Shown here: piece by piece, positions 42,015 to 53,625 of the stretch
How the letters are laid out: each line of letters begins with the position of its first letter
Position numbering within the stretch: position 1 is the first letter of the stretch
Assembly (NCBI RefSeq): GCF_022605165.1
Contig: NC_063073.1
Coordinates: 1,674,001-1,738,000 of the forward strand
Direction of reading: 5' to 3'
Source of the DNA: Purpureocillium takamizusanense
Lineage: Eukaryota > Ascomycota > Sordariomycetes > Hypocreales > Ophiocordycipitaceae
Length of the DNA: 64,000 bases
Program-made: the position numbers and the translations under genes
The notes under the pieces: model-generated
What the model was told of the DNA's origin: nothing
Seen by the model: only the letters and a program-made list of their open reading frames with translations
The model's database searches: none

Positions 42015-44192
42015 GATGAACAAAAAGCCCAGCAGACGCGGCTTGGTTGGGTGGTTTGTGTGGTCTTTGTGTGATGTGATGTGTGAAGAAAAACGTACCT
42101 TTTGAGCCGGGCCGCTCAAAAGTTGTTTCGTCTGTCGCCCGCACAGCCGGAAAGACGCAACAGGCAGGTCACGAGACGCGGTGCGTTCGTTTGTGCGGAC
42201 GGTTGCTAGGGAAATGGGCGCGGGTTGCCAGCTGGCGGATGGTCGCGTTTGTGCTGGACTGGTCGTCGCTTTGGGGATGAAGTTGCCTGAACATGCCGTC
42301 AATGGTGTTGGCGGAAGCGTGGAGACGTCGCATCACGTGATCGTACGGAGCGCCAGTCATAGACAGCACGGAGGGTAATGGGAGGAAGGAGCAACGGTTC
42401 GCATGGAGTATACCTGACTGCCTATTTATGTAGAGGTGATGTACAAAATATATACACGATCTAGCAAATCTTGCATTTACGATGCACCTGGGATCGATGA
42501 TATCGTTCGGATCTCAAACAGGAGAGGGTTTGTGGTCAGTAGCCGTCACAGCCCATTCAAGTCAACAAAGTACGAAAGTATTCGCTTCACCCGCCGTAGC
42601 GGCGATTGCTGTCGGCGAGTGGGTTCGGCGACTGGCCTGCGTGGGGGCTCGGAAGTGCGTGCAAGGGCCGATGGCGGATGAGCGTTTTGCTGCAGGTCAG
42701 AACCCGGATGCCGGGCGGCTGCAGGTCGCTGATCGCGACGATGGTGGTCTTGTTCTCAGTTCTCTGCGCGGCGAATGCTAAACGTTATGGGCTTGCGCCT
42801 CGTCCTATCCGTACGTTTATAGTACACCATGCCTTCGAAGCCTCAAGATAACTCCCTCTTTTTAGGAACCAGGCAAAAAAGGCAGCGCCACGGTCGCCAT
42901 GGCACGATGCCATATTTTCTGCGCCCAAAGGCGGCCGGGCCGGCGGCCGGACCGGACTGCGGCACTTGGGTTACGGGTGCTCCACCGATCGAGGGCCTGG
43001 TGTTTGAGTGCTACAGAATTACATGTTGATGGGACGTAAGAATCGGCTCCAGAAAAAAAAAGAGAAAGAGAGAGAGAGACCCGGCCCGACCACCCCAGCA
43101 ACAGCGGCGACCGAGTTCCTGATTCGTGCAGTAATGAGCCGCCTTTGCATGGGCGGGCGCTCGGCGAGACGGGCCCCAACGGGCGAGGCGAAACGGGGCG
43201 GCTTGATTCACGGACTGGAGTCGTCCGGAGGTCCCGCTGGCCGCAGGGAGCGCAGCGCCCGGGGACGAGGCGCCGTGAAAGGGGGCATGGACACGGCATC
43301 TCCACGGGCAAATGCGGGATGGACAACCCGCGGATGACTTTGTCCAAAGGCTGCTTCATCATGCCGCGCCTTCGCGGCGATATTGTGGAAGAAAGAACAG
43401 CAGGAAGATGGGGCGATGAAGGTATCGTTGCCAACCTGGCGAGGAGGGAGGGCTCTTTGTCCAGACCCGCGCCGCGGCAGGACCGGGATGCGAGCTGCAG
43501 ACCTGCAACGCAACGGGTGTCACCAGAATCAGAATCTCACGGAACTCTCATCATGGCCGCCCGCCAACGCCAAGATTTGCGTACCGCAGTAGTAGTGGTA
43601 CTGAAGTAGGTACTGGCTGCCTGCACTGTTCCAGCGGGGACGGATTCGGCGGGCGGTCGCGTCGCATCTTCGCAGCGCCATGACGATGAAGCGCTCCCCA
43701 GCAGCCCCCGTGCCACCAATCACCGCGTGCCGGACCTCCCAACGTGCCCGCTTTTACCCAGATAACCCGCTGGATAGCCTGATGAGGTGCCCGGGCTTCC
43801 TCCAGCACCCGCTCCGCTCCAACTCCACGCCCGGGCTACTGAGGGCCACTGCAGTCGGGTGGGCAGGGCCTGGAACTGCCCTCCACTGTACGCCTCGCTG
43901 AGGCGCCTAGGCTGCTGCGGCAGTGGACGCACCGCTGTGCGAGGCCGTGAATCAACCCGACCCGACCTGCGCTGGGGCGAGGTGAGAGCTTAACAAGCTT
44001 CCACCTCCCACTTGCCTTCCGTCCCTCCCGTCTGCCTCCAGACTACTTCTTCTTCTCCCCTCCCTCCCCCTTCGACTCTTCCTTTCCAATCTCCTTCTCA
44101 TCTCATCACCAACGACAGAGCTTGTCCTTTCCCGCGAGCCTCTTCCTTCCAGAACAGACCACCTCCAGACCATCAATCCCAGCACCGCCATC
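42015..44192. other. Divergent spacer, RBM42-like gene / GND1
   Basis: 2.2 kb. Next to GND1 (43990-44190) is a strongly pyrimidine-rich leader, typical of highly expressed fungal genes. A 190-codon minus frame at 42862-43434 lies in very GC-rich sequence and shows no motif. No other gene recognised. Confidence 0.5.
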
Positions 44193-46269
44193 ATGTCTGG
44201 CCCCGTGTAAGTCCCCAGCGGAAAAAAAAAGAACAACCCTCCTCAGAGCCCCTCCATCGTCATCGTTATCACCTCCCACGCTGCTACCCCACCACCCCGC
44301 CCCAAACTCTGTTGAGCTTCCATGACCTCAATTCGCGCACCCCGAGAGCTGCCATCGTGGTAATTCTTGGTGGTTTGCGTGGCCTGCGTGTCAAGGCCCG
44401 GGAGCCACGGGCGTGCAACCCGTCCCGCCCTCGTCGGGTCCCCTCCTGCTCCTTTGCTTTGGGAAAAGACCAGCTCATTGATGATTGATGATCCTGCCGC
44501 ACAGCGCCCGCCTCGCAAACATCCAGCTTGGCGGCGCCGAACCCTCCACCGCACTTCACAGCTCCTCCGCCAACGCGTCAAGAAATGCTGACAATGCCGC
44601 CAGCGCTGATCTGGGCCTCATCGGCCTTGCTGTCATGTAAGTCTCCCCTCGCCCTAGTCCTCGCTCCTCAGACGTCGTGCTGCCGAGCTCGCCGAGTGCT
44701 GACGTCTTGCGCAGGGGACAGAACCTCATCATGAACATGGCCGACCATGGCTTCACCATCTGCGCCTTCAACCGAACCGTCTCCAAGGTCGACCGATTCC
44801 TGGAGAACGAGGCCAAGGGCAAGTCCATCATCGGCGCCCACAACGTCGAGGAGTTCGTCAGCAAGCTCAAGTCGCCCCGCCGCGTCATGCTGCTCGTCCA
44901 GGCTGGCGCTGCCGTTGACGACTGGATCGCCAAGCTCGTCCCCCTCCTGTCCAAGGGCGACATCATTATCGATGGTGGCAACTCTCACTTCCCCGACTCC
45001 AACCGCCGTACCCAGGAGCTCCAGGCCAAGGGTATCCGTTTCGTCGGCTCCGGTGTCTCTGGTGGTGAGGAGGGTGCTCGCTATGGCCCCTCTCTGATGC
45101 CCGGCGGCAACGAAGAGGCCTGGCCGCACATCAAGGACATCTTCCAGAGCATCGCTGCCAAGAGCGACGGCGAGGCCTGCTGCGAGTGGGTCGGCGACGA
45201 GGGTGCCGGTCACTACGTCAAGATGGTTCACAACGGCATTGAGTACGGTGACATGCAGCTCATTTGCGAGGTAGGGAGATCGCCGTCAGAGCAAGCACGT
45301 GGGGCTGCCCATGCTGACGTCCTGGAAACAGGCCTACGACATCATGAAGCGCGGCCTCGGCCTCTCCAGCAAGGAGATCGGCGACGTTTTCGCTAAGTGG
45401 AACAAGGGTGTTTTGGATTCGTTCCTCATCGAGATCACCCGCGACATCATGTACTTCAATGACGACGACGGCAAGCCCCTCGTCGACAAGATCTTGGACA
45501 AGGCCGGCCAGAAGGGTACTGGCAAGTGGACCGCTGTCAACGCTCTGGATCTCGGCATGCCCGTCACCCTTATCGCCGAGGCTGTCTTGTCCCGTTGCCT
45601 GTCCGCCATCAAGGACGAGCGTGTCCAGGCCTCATCCAAGCTCGAGTTCGTCAGCCGCAACAGCGGCAAGTTCTCTGGCAACAAGGAGCAGTTCCTCGAG
45701 GACCTTGAGCAGGCCCTGTACGCCTCCAAGATTATCTCATACGCCCAGGGCTTCATGCTGATGCAGGAGGTGAGTGCAAGCATCTCGACGCTTGCCCGAT
45801 GTGCCATTGCTGACGATGTTGCCCCCAGGCCGCCCGCGAGTACAAGTGGAAGCTGAACAAGCCCTCGATTGCCCTCATGTGGCGTGGCGGCTGCATCATT
45901 CGCTCCGTCTTCCTCAAGGACATCACGGCCGCGTACCGCAAGCAGCCCGAGCTGACGAACCTGCTGTTCGACGACTTCTTCAACAAGGCTATCCACAAGG
46001 CGCAGCCCGGCTGGAGAGACGTTGTCGCCCAGTCTGCTCAGCTGGGTATCCCGACGCCCGCTTTCTCGACGGCGCTCTCATGGTTTGACGGCTATCGCAC
46101 CAAGGACCTGCCGGCCAACCTCCTCCAGGCCCAGCGCGACTACTTCGGTGCCCACACTTTCCGTATCAAGCCTGAGTTCGCCAGCAGCACGTACCCCGAG
46201 GGCCAGGACATCCACGTCAACTGGACCGGCCGCGGCGGCAACGTCTCCGCCTCGACATACCAGGCTTAA
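44193..46269 (+). CDS. GND1: 6-phosphogluconate dehydrogenase, decarboxylating
   Basis: 526-residue cytosolic enzyme converting 6-phosphogluconate and NADP+ to ribulose-5-phosphate, CO2 and NADPH in the oxidative pentose phosphate pathway. Exons are 44193-44206 (14 nt), 44505-44636, 44715-45270, 45332-45769 and 45829-46269. The Rossmann motif [12 protein letters not shown] starts near residue 41. [33 protein letters not shown] and [19 protein letters not shown] (catalytic Lys) follow, then [19 protein letters not shown] and [10 protein letters not shown] in the all-helical domain. The C terminus holds the substrate-arm residues (FRIKPEF). The first about 38 residues ([20 protein letters not shown] onward) precede the usual start and are encoded by exons 1 and 2. 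The long first intron (298 nt) is typical of highly expressed genes. Confidence 0.97.
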
Positions 46270-47093
46270 GTCTGCGCGTACGAGAAGGGTGTGAGATGGA
46301 GGACAGCACGCAAGATTACTGCAAGCTGCTGCGCAATACGAAGTACAATTGCCGGGCCCGCATGTCGGCCCGGGCTGGGCAACTTTTGAATACGCCTCGA
46401 TGGGCCATGCAGACAAGGTAGACGGGCCGCAGTCTCGGTGACGTGTATACGTGCCCGCTGCCCCGACGGCGGGAGGCGGACGGAACTGCTGTGATGAAGT
46501 CGATAGTTGAAAAAATCGCGTGCGTACGAAGTAGTGCAAGAAGTAGCAATGTACTGAGCAGAAGACATGATTGACGGCACGCGTGCTGTTTGTGTGAGAT
46601 GGCGGATACGTGAATCCTGATGAAGGCTGAATGTGCTGCAATGTGCTGCTTCGATGGGTGGATGGAGTTGAGGCTCTTGAGTCCACTGCAGTTTAAGTGG
46701 GCGGTACGTACCCTTTGCAGTATGGGCGTCGTCTTCCCCTGTCCACTTTTTTCTTTGGCGAGTGATGCACGTGATTGGACAGCGCTTGGCCAGCCTCGTC
46801 GCGACGAATTTTGGGGCGGCGCGCTCGCGCAACCTGGTCTCGGAAGCCAGGGACAAGCTCATGCAACTCCAGACCAAGCCACCGCATCCCATCGCCTCTC
46901 ATCGCGGCCTCATCGGCGTTGCATCCGCGCGCGGCCCAATTACAGCATATACCGGTAGACCTCGGGGGCAGACCCAGAGTGATCGAAGCGGGCGTATCGT
47001 GAGCCGCCCAATTGGCAGACGAGCGCCCTGCCGCAGCCCTCCTCCCGCGACAACCAAGTCACCAAGCACAAGGACGCCTCGTCAACCGCCAAG
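46270..47093 (+). other. Spacer between GND1 and SSR4
   Basis: 820 bases with the GND1 3' UTR and the SSR4 promoter. It contains TACGAAGTA at 46337-46345 and 46525-46533. The SSR4 frame is open in part upstream (from 46762) but without conserved sequence. Confidence 0.5.
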
Positions 47094-49461
47094 ATGGCGC
47101 AACCCGACCCTAGCCACAGCGTCCCTCAGGACTTGGTACGTTGACCGCGGCAGGAATTTCGTTGGAGGCTCAAGTACGTCGATGGGGAAGACTGACGATG
47201 CCGCGCAGATCTCCCATGTCCACCTCATCTCCTCGTCCCGATATCCGACAATGCCTCGCATCGACACCAACGAGGTCGCCAAGTGGCTCATGAACGCTCC
47301 TCAAGTCGCACGCGACCGGGCGCCCTTCTTCTGGACATATCTTGACAAGCCCGCCGACGGCACGATTCTCCTGACGTGGCAGCCCCTCGGGAGGCTGGGC
47401 ACAAACTTTGCGACGGATGGCTTCGTGTGGTCGCCGCCTGAGCAGATCTACAAGCACGACCTGGGAAACGGTCTGGTATGTACCTGCCTCCAAAATAAAC
47501 CTCCAGTTCTACATCTAACCCGATCCAAGATGCTGGAGATCTACTATCTCAAAGCCGGCTACATCCCCGGCGAGCAGTTTGCCCTACACGCGAGACGGCG
47601 ATTTCGACTCGTGCCAGTCCCTGGCCACCCAAACCCTCCCCAGCCCGACATGAGCCTCTTTATCGTGCACTACGGCCCATCCGAACCCAACGATCGGATT
47701 CCCGCGCAGATGGTGCCGTATGACGAACGCGTCAACGCCATCATGCAGCAGCGACACTACCTACTGCGCGCGGGCCAGATCCGGCGAAAAGAGTTTATGC
47801 TGTCGGACCGGGTCAATTGGCCGTCGCTCCCAGAGCTCACGCGGCAGCAGATGGGCCCTCAGATGGTCCCGCGAGGCGTCCCTCAGCAGATGGCATACCC
47901 TACCCAGCCGACGCCCGGACCTCCCGCCAAGCGAGCCAGGCACGCGCAGAGTCAAGGACAACAGCCAGCCATGGCGGGCATGCCCGGCATGCCTGCTGTG
48001 GACCCGGCTTTCGACGACGATGAGGATATAACGAGGGGCGACATGTTTGACCATCTGACGCAGCGCGAGATTTCGCTGAGCCGGTACAAGCAGAACCATG
48101 AGTGGATGGAGGAGATCCTTTCCTCTGCGTATAGATTGAACCAGATCACACCCACGGACCTTGGCCTCGGTCTCAAAGGCGAGTTGGCATCGCTCACTGA
48201 CGGCATCTTCACGGCTCAGGGAGGTGAGGCCATCGCGATCGAGAAGCCCTACGTCGGACGACTGGACAGTGGACTTGCCGACGAGTTTCGCAAGCGAGTC
48301 AAGAACCATATCGAGTCGACGCAAGCCGAGATGAAGAAGATGCAGGGGGCACATGCCGAGGCCATGGCCAAGCTCAAGGAAAGCTCCTTGTTCGTGACCA
48401 AGGAAGCGGAGCTCCGGGCTCTCGATGACGACATCACGGCTGCGTTCGGCCAGAACGACAGCCACACAGACGGCGCGGGCAGGGGCGAGGGAAGGCCGCG
48501 GCATTCTAGCAAAAGGACGGTAGATGAGGTGATTGAGGAACTAGAGCAGGCAGTTGGACGAAAGTTGGAGAGCCGCCCGGCGGTTAAGCGTGTGCAGGAT
48601 GGAGGATACCAAGCTCCAGCGCCGGAGCCCCAAGCGCCACCCGCCGAGGATGTGCAGATGTCGCGACAGCCATCGCAAGCCGGCTCGCAGACGAGCGGGC
48701 TTATGCTCGGCGAGTCTGACATTGACATGGGCGGCACGGCAGCCGGGTTGCTGGACCAGATGCATACGGGCTTCTCGTCCATGTCGACTCCAGTCAACAA
48801 CTTTCCCACGCCCCAAGCGCAAATGTCAGCCACGCAATCTAACGCCGCGACACCCTCCAACGCCAACAATGCTCCCTCGCCAGCTCCCGCACAAAGCTCA
48901 GCGGCGCCCGCCGGTCAAGACACTGCAGCTGCACCCGCGGAACCGAATGCCGACGTGGCCATGGGCGGGACGGACTCGCCTGCCAAGGCACCAGAGCCAG
49001 CAGCGAATACGGCTCCAGATCATGGTACCGGTAGCGGCGACTGGGTCATGGTGCCCAAGGGAGGCGGCACGACACCCGAGGCGAGCAGTGCTGGCCAAGA
49101 GGCACCGGCAGCTTCGGCGACGGAGGCAACGGCGGCGGCAATGGCGGCGGAAGAGGAGGCACCTAAGCCGGACGCGACGGCGCAAGGTGCGGCTCGGCCC
49201 CCGTCGGCAGCCGCGACGCCCGCTGTCACGGACGGCGGCTCGGCAACGTTTGACCAAAACGACTTCAGCTCACTGGGCGATTTGGACACGGCGGGCGATG
49301 CCTTGGCGGGCTACGATGCGCCGGATCTTGACGGCTCCGCGGGCGAGCTTGGCGACGGCCTAGACCTGCAGATGGACATGGAGGACTCTGCCTTTGGCGA
49401 CGCATTCCATGGCGTGGACGCATCCAACACGCCGGGTGAGGGACAGGGACAAGATATGTAG
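47094..49461 (+). CDS. SSR4: SWI/SNF and RSC complex subunit Ssr4-like (DUF1750)
   Basis: 746-residue nuclear chromatin-remodelling subunit. Exons are 47094-47135, 47209-47475 and 47530-49461. The conserved domain spans residues 1 to about 240: MAQPDPSHSVPQDL, then SHVHLISSSRYPTMPRIDTN, PFFWTYLDKPADGTILLTWQ, GTNFATDGFVW, and, after intron 2, YYLKAGYIPGE and RRRFRLVPVPGHP. This block is diagnostic of the DUF1750/Ssr4 family known from S. pombe. A middle helical segment carries DHLTQREISLSRYKQNHEWM, a conserved anchor near residues 420-445. The remainder (about 560-746) is Ala/Pro/Asp-rich and acidic. I placed the start at 47094 because the conserved N terminus begins there. Confidence 0.9.
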
Positions 49462-50301
49462 AGGGCGCATGGAGGGTATGAGGCCCAAGGGTGGCCGAGA
49501 TGTCTGGAGCTACACGATATTGGCTCTCTTGACCTGCCGCGGTCTGCTTCAGAGCCATGGAAAGGGGGTTAGGTTGGGCTTTCGAGACGGAGAATGGCGC
49601 GTATCCTGCGGCCAGCGGGACAGGTGTTTTTGTATTGCTGGAGTTTTGTGCCCGCCGAGACCTGTATTATTCCACCTAGCCTAGCCTGTCGGCTGGAGGT
49701 GTAGGTTATGTAGACTTGGGGGAGCAGGGTATGTGCAATGAGGATTCTTTTTCTTGGGCGGCGTTGATGAGCCTCTCCCACTCGGGCTCGCATGTGTGTA
49801 TGAACCGAACCGTAGAGTTGCGCGGGTGGGTGGTCGGTCGTTGACGCCGTGTGCCCTCGTCGCATCTCCATAATAATACGCCCCGAGCCAGCCGACCAGA
49901 GCCAGTGATGATTGGGGGAAGGCGCAGTGCCCGAGAAAGACAAAGGGCTGGCTGAAGCTGACTGACAGGCGAAACAAGCGCTTAACCCCCCGCGGTGACT
50001 GTGGTGGCCACGCTCCGTCGACGTCTGAAACGCTGTCAGGAACGGGGAGGGGGGGACGACGCGTCTGGTGAGGTAGGTAGGCTTGGTAAGTAGGTGGTGA
50101 AGAAAAGAGCAGAGTCGAGCGAGCGAGCGGCAGCTGCGCGAAGCGGTTTCATCGACCTCCGTGTTACAGACAGGGCCCCCTTTCTTCCTCCGCCTGCGCC
50201 GCGACGACGCACGACGACGCACGACTGACGGGAATGATGACGAAGCGAAATGTCGTCTTTTTGTCTTTTTTGGTGCTGCTCCTCTTCATGCCCTTTTTTT
50301 T

Positions 50302-50312
50302 GGGGGGGGGGG
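50302..50312 (+). repeat. G11 homopolymer
   Basis: Eleven consecutive G, preceded by a T run, in the Kre9-like upstream spacer. Confidence 0.85.
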
Positions 50313-50523
50313 CGCACCACGTCCGGAATTCCTCTGCCCTCGTTCGTACGTACCTTGGGTATTGTATAAGTGGCTCAGTAGTATGTAGCTTACACGTATG
50401 CATGCGTGCATGTAGTTACAGTATACGAAGTACAGTATACGTCGTATATTCTGCAGCAACCGGGTGCTTTTGTTTGATTGAGAAGATTCGTGTACGGGCA
50501 GTCAAACGGCCGTTGGGGCTGAG

Positions 50524-50548
50524 CCTGTCTGTCTGTCTGTCTGTCTGT
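50524..50548 (+). repeat. CTGT tetranucleotide microsatellite
   Basis: Six CTGT units in the spacer upstream of the Kre9-like gene. Confidence 0.85.
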
Positions 50549-50730
50549 TTCCCTGTTCACTGCTGCTGCTGCTTACAGCAGCAATGGCACGCCAAAAAAG
50601 ATGGGATGCGTCACGGATGGGTGGGCAGGCGCGGCGGCGGGTGTCGCAGCCTCCTCCTAGAACGAAGCCTGACACGGGGGGGGGCTTGGGCCGCCTTCCC
50701 CAGCTTGGCGCGCGTGGATGCAAAGAGTAA

Positions 50731-50754
50731 CAGAGAGAGAGAGAGAGAGAGAGA
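50731..50754 (+). repeat. AG dinucleotide microsatellite
   Basis: Eleven to twelve AG units in the spacer upstream of the Kre9-like gene. Confidence 0.85.
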
Positions 50755-51396
50755 CAAGAGTTGTCGCCAATGGACCGCCAGCAAGGTACTGTACTACAAT
50801 ACAGCACCGTACAGGAGAGCACCATGGCATTCTTTTAGGCATATTGGTTGGGTGGGTGGGTGGAAACGGTGATCATACTTCGGATGGCGCGCGTCCCATA
50901 TCTCCGGGAAGACGGAGGGAGGGAGGGTAATGATGGGACAGACACTGACGATGCTGTTGGATGCTGGGCTTGGTGGTTGTTCCACCCCTCAAAGGGCCGA
51001 GGCCGTGAAGAAAACGGCCTCGTCGTTTAACCTCGTCTCACGTCCCCCCTCATCCTCGTCGTCCTCGTCCTCGTCGTTGCTCTTGCTTCTCGCTGTCGTC
51101 TGATTACAGCCCGCTCGCTGACTCGCCTTTCTCTGTCACCCTTGGTCGCCAGCCAGGAATTCCCTTCCTTTGCAACTTTGTAAACCTCTTTGATCCGTTC
51201 TGTCCTTGACGCCCCTATTCTTCTCTTCGAGCACAGCCGCCTTTTCTTCTTCTTCCTACCTCCTGGAAGAGGATTTTTCTTTGTTTTTTAAAAAAAAAGA
51301 GAGAGGAGAGAAAAGAAAGCCTCACTCAGCTTGTGTATTCGTAAAGTTGTGACGGCCCCCGGTCCAATTTTCCTCGCCCGTCCATCCGCCGCGGTG

Positions 51397-53284
51397 ATGC
51401 ATCTCCCCAACGGCTTCACCGTCGCCGCGCTGCTGGCCGGGGCGACGAGCCTCGCCGCCGGGCAGTTCGTCTTCCCCACGGGCTCGACGCGCCTCAACGC
51501 CAAGGAGCAGTGCACCATCCGCTGGAACACGGACGGCCTGCAGGCGCCCCTGTCCATCAACCTCGTGCCGGGCGATGGAGCCCAGAGCGGCACCGTCGCG
51601 GACAAGATTGCCGGTATGTTATTTTTTTTTTTTTACTATCTTTCCTTCTCCCATTTTCTTTTCGCCCTCGTTTGGCCTTTTTGTGTGTCTCAGTGTATCT
51701 CTGTGTGTCTATGTGTGTGAAATGGTGATGAGTGGCAACTTTTTACACTCTCACGCCGATATGATGGAGATTCGGGGGTCGTTGGAGAGGAAATCTTTGA
51801 GCTGGTTACGAGAGTTAAGAAAAAAAAGAAAAAAAAGGAGAGATGGCTGACAATCGCGCAGCCAACATTCCCAACTCGGGCTCTCTCACCTGGACGCCAG
51901 CCGCCTCCATCGCCGCCCTGCCGTCCTTTGCCATGGTCATCCTCGACGCGCGCGGCGCCGTGGTCCTCACCTCGGAGCCTTTTATCATTGCTGCGCTTGC
52001 CAACCAACAACAGCAGCAGCAGAATCAAAAGCAGCAGAAGAAGCAGCAGCAACAACAAGCGACGGCAACGCGGCGCCGCGGAGGCGCTGGTGGTAATGGT
52101 GGTGGTGGTGGCAGCCGCACCCGCTCCGTCGAGAGGATAGAGGCGACGGACGCCGTGGGCGGTGACAATGACGGCAAGCCCGGGCTGAAGCCGTTGCCCA
52201 ACGTCGCCGACGGCAACAACAACAACAATAACAACAACAACAAGGACGGTGAGAAGAACCAGGGCGACAAGGATCAACAACAGCGGCAGCAGCAGGACGG
52301 AAAGAAGAAGAAGAAGACGCAAAAGGGCAACGGCGACGATGACGATAACAACAACAATAAAGACCAGGGCAACGACAAGCAGGGCAACAACAACGACAAC
52401 AACAATGCCGGCGGCTCGCTCAAGCCCCTCCCCAACGCCGCCGCTCCGGCCAACTCAGCCCAGCCGGAGCCGGAGCCGGAACAGCCCAAGAAGGACAACG
52501 GCAGGCAGCCCGATAACAAGCAGCCCGCGGACGCAAAAACAACAACAGCAGCAGCAGCAGTGGGGGCAGCGCCACCCTCTTCCACTCCAGCCGCCGCCGT
52601 CTCTCCCCCTCCCGCCGCCGAGCCGACCACCCCCCCTGCTGCCGATTCCGCAGAGGCAGGCGATCAGGTACGTTGACGGCCCCCCCCCCCGTCACAGACA
52701 AGACGCACACATATACACCCCTCCTAGATGAGAGCCACATTATCGTAGAAGTAGGGGGGAAGATGAAAAGATAGAGAGAAAGAGAACGGGAGAGATGGCA
52801 TGGTCTGGTCGAATCGTCACCATGGGTACTACTACTGTACATGCAGCTAGCTAACCACACGCAACACCAGAAGAACCAGCCACCCACCACCCTCGCCCCC
52901 TCCCCCTCCTCCGTCTCAGAGCGCGCCCTCGCCGCCGCCGCGGACGGAGATGGCGACGCCGGCGGCCTCGGACGCGGCGACGATGGCTCGAACCCGCTCT
53001 TGCGAACCCTCCTCCCAGGCATCATCAGCACCCGCAGCCGCACCAGCACCCGCGGCGGTGGCAACAAGGGCAGCGGCACCACCACGCCGCGACCCATCTA
53101 CACGACGCTGACCGACGTGGACATCAGCCTGTCCGCCGAGGCGACGCCCGAGCCCGGGGGTCGCGGCGGCCCCGGCCTGACCAACAACAACTCGCAAAAG
53201 TCCGCCGCCGCGGGAGGGGCCCGGTCCGACGTCCTCCTTCTCGCGGGGCTGGCACTCATCGTGGGAGTTGGAATGATGGTGTAA
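51397..53284 (+). CDS. GPI-anchored Kre9/Knh1-domain cell-wall protein
   Basis: 478 residues from exons 51397-51613, 51862-52667 and 52871-53284. An N-terminal signal peptide (MHLPNGFTVAALLAGATSLA) is followed by QFVFPTGSTRLNAKEQCTIR, a Kre9/Knh1-type (Ser-Thr-rich GPI-anchored family) beta domain. That domain continues to about residue 105 (LTWTPAASI, MVILDARGAVVLTSEPF). A central 250-residue segment is Gln-, Asn-, Lys- and Pro-rich low complexity, including an Asn run of about nine and poly-Gln. The C-terminal part has Ser/Thr and Gly, ending in a hydrophobic tail (SDVLLLAGLALIVGVGMMV) after a small-residue site, which is a GPI-anchor signal. Surface or wall location is predicted. Kre9/Knh1 proteins act in beta-1,6-glucan assembly in yeast; that role here is inference. 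Confidence 0.85.
51862..52667 (+). repeat. CAG/AAC trinucleotide tracts inside the Kre9-like exon
   Basis: CAG/CAA runs (about 52007-52060) and AAC/AAT runs (about 52215-52240 and 52348-52410) encode Gln and Asn homopolymers in the low-complexity middle of the protein. They remain in frame, so length changes would alter the linker without disrupting the protein. Confidence 0.7.
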
Positions 53285-53625
53285 AAGGTTGTCGTTTGAA
53301 CGACACCCGGGGGGAGATGGAGGGGCCATGCATGCCTTGGATACCACGGGAGATGGGCGCTATGATCTTTGCTTGCTTGCTTACGATTGTATAGATCGGT
53401 GGACAACGGGGGGAGCACGCAGCTGGTGCTGCTGCTCGGGAAAATAAATACCACCATCATCCTCATATTCTTCTTGTTCTCTATGGTCCACTCAAAATTA
53501 GATTGAAAATACACGATGCGCCAGCAGAAATGCCTCCAAGTCTAAAGATAAAGGCATGCCATGCCTCCAACGCACCAGTGAACCGCCTGATTCGACCCGC
53601 GAATTAAGCCTCCCCCCTCCCATAA
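53285..53625. other. Convergent spacer, Kre9-like gene / chitinase
   Basis: 341 bases with two 3' UTRs. The sequence AAAATAAATACC near 53440 could serve polyadenylation of the plus-strand gene. No gene seen. Confidence 0.45.

Larger units (their letters stand above)
49462..51396 (+). other. Spacer with microsatellites, upstream of the Kre9-like gene
   Basis: 1.93 kb, no supportable gene. Contents: TACGAAGTA (50424-50432), a CTGT microsatellite (50524-50548), G11 (50302-50312), an AG repeat (50731-50754), and a pyrimidine-rich leader (51040-51290) ahead of the gene at 51397. The last 300 bases are the likely promoter and 5' UTR. Confidence 0.5.

Noticed and set aside
42862..43434. 190-codon minus frame near GND1
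   Set aside because: Pro/Ser/Arg-rich chance frame in GC-rich promoter DNA.
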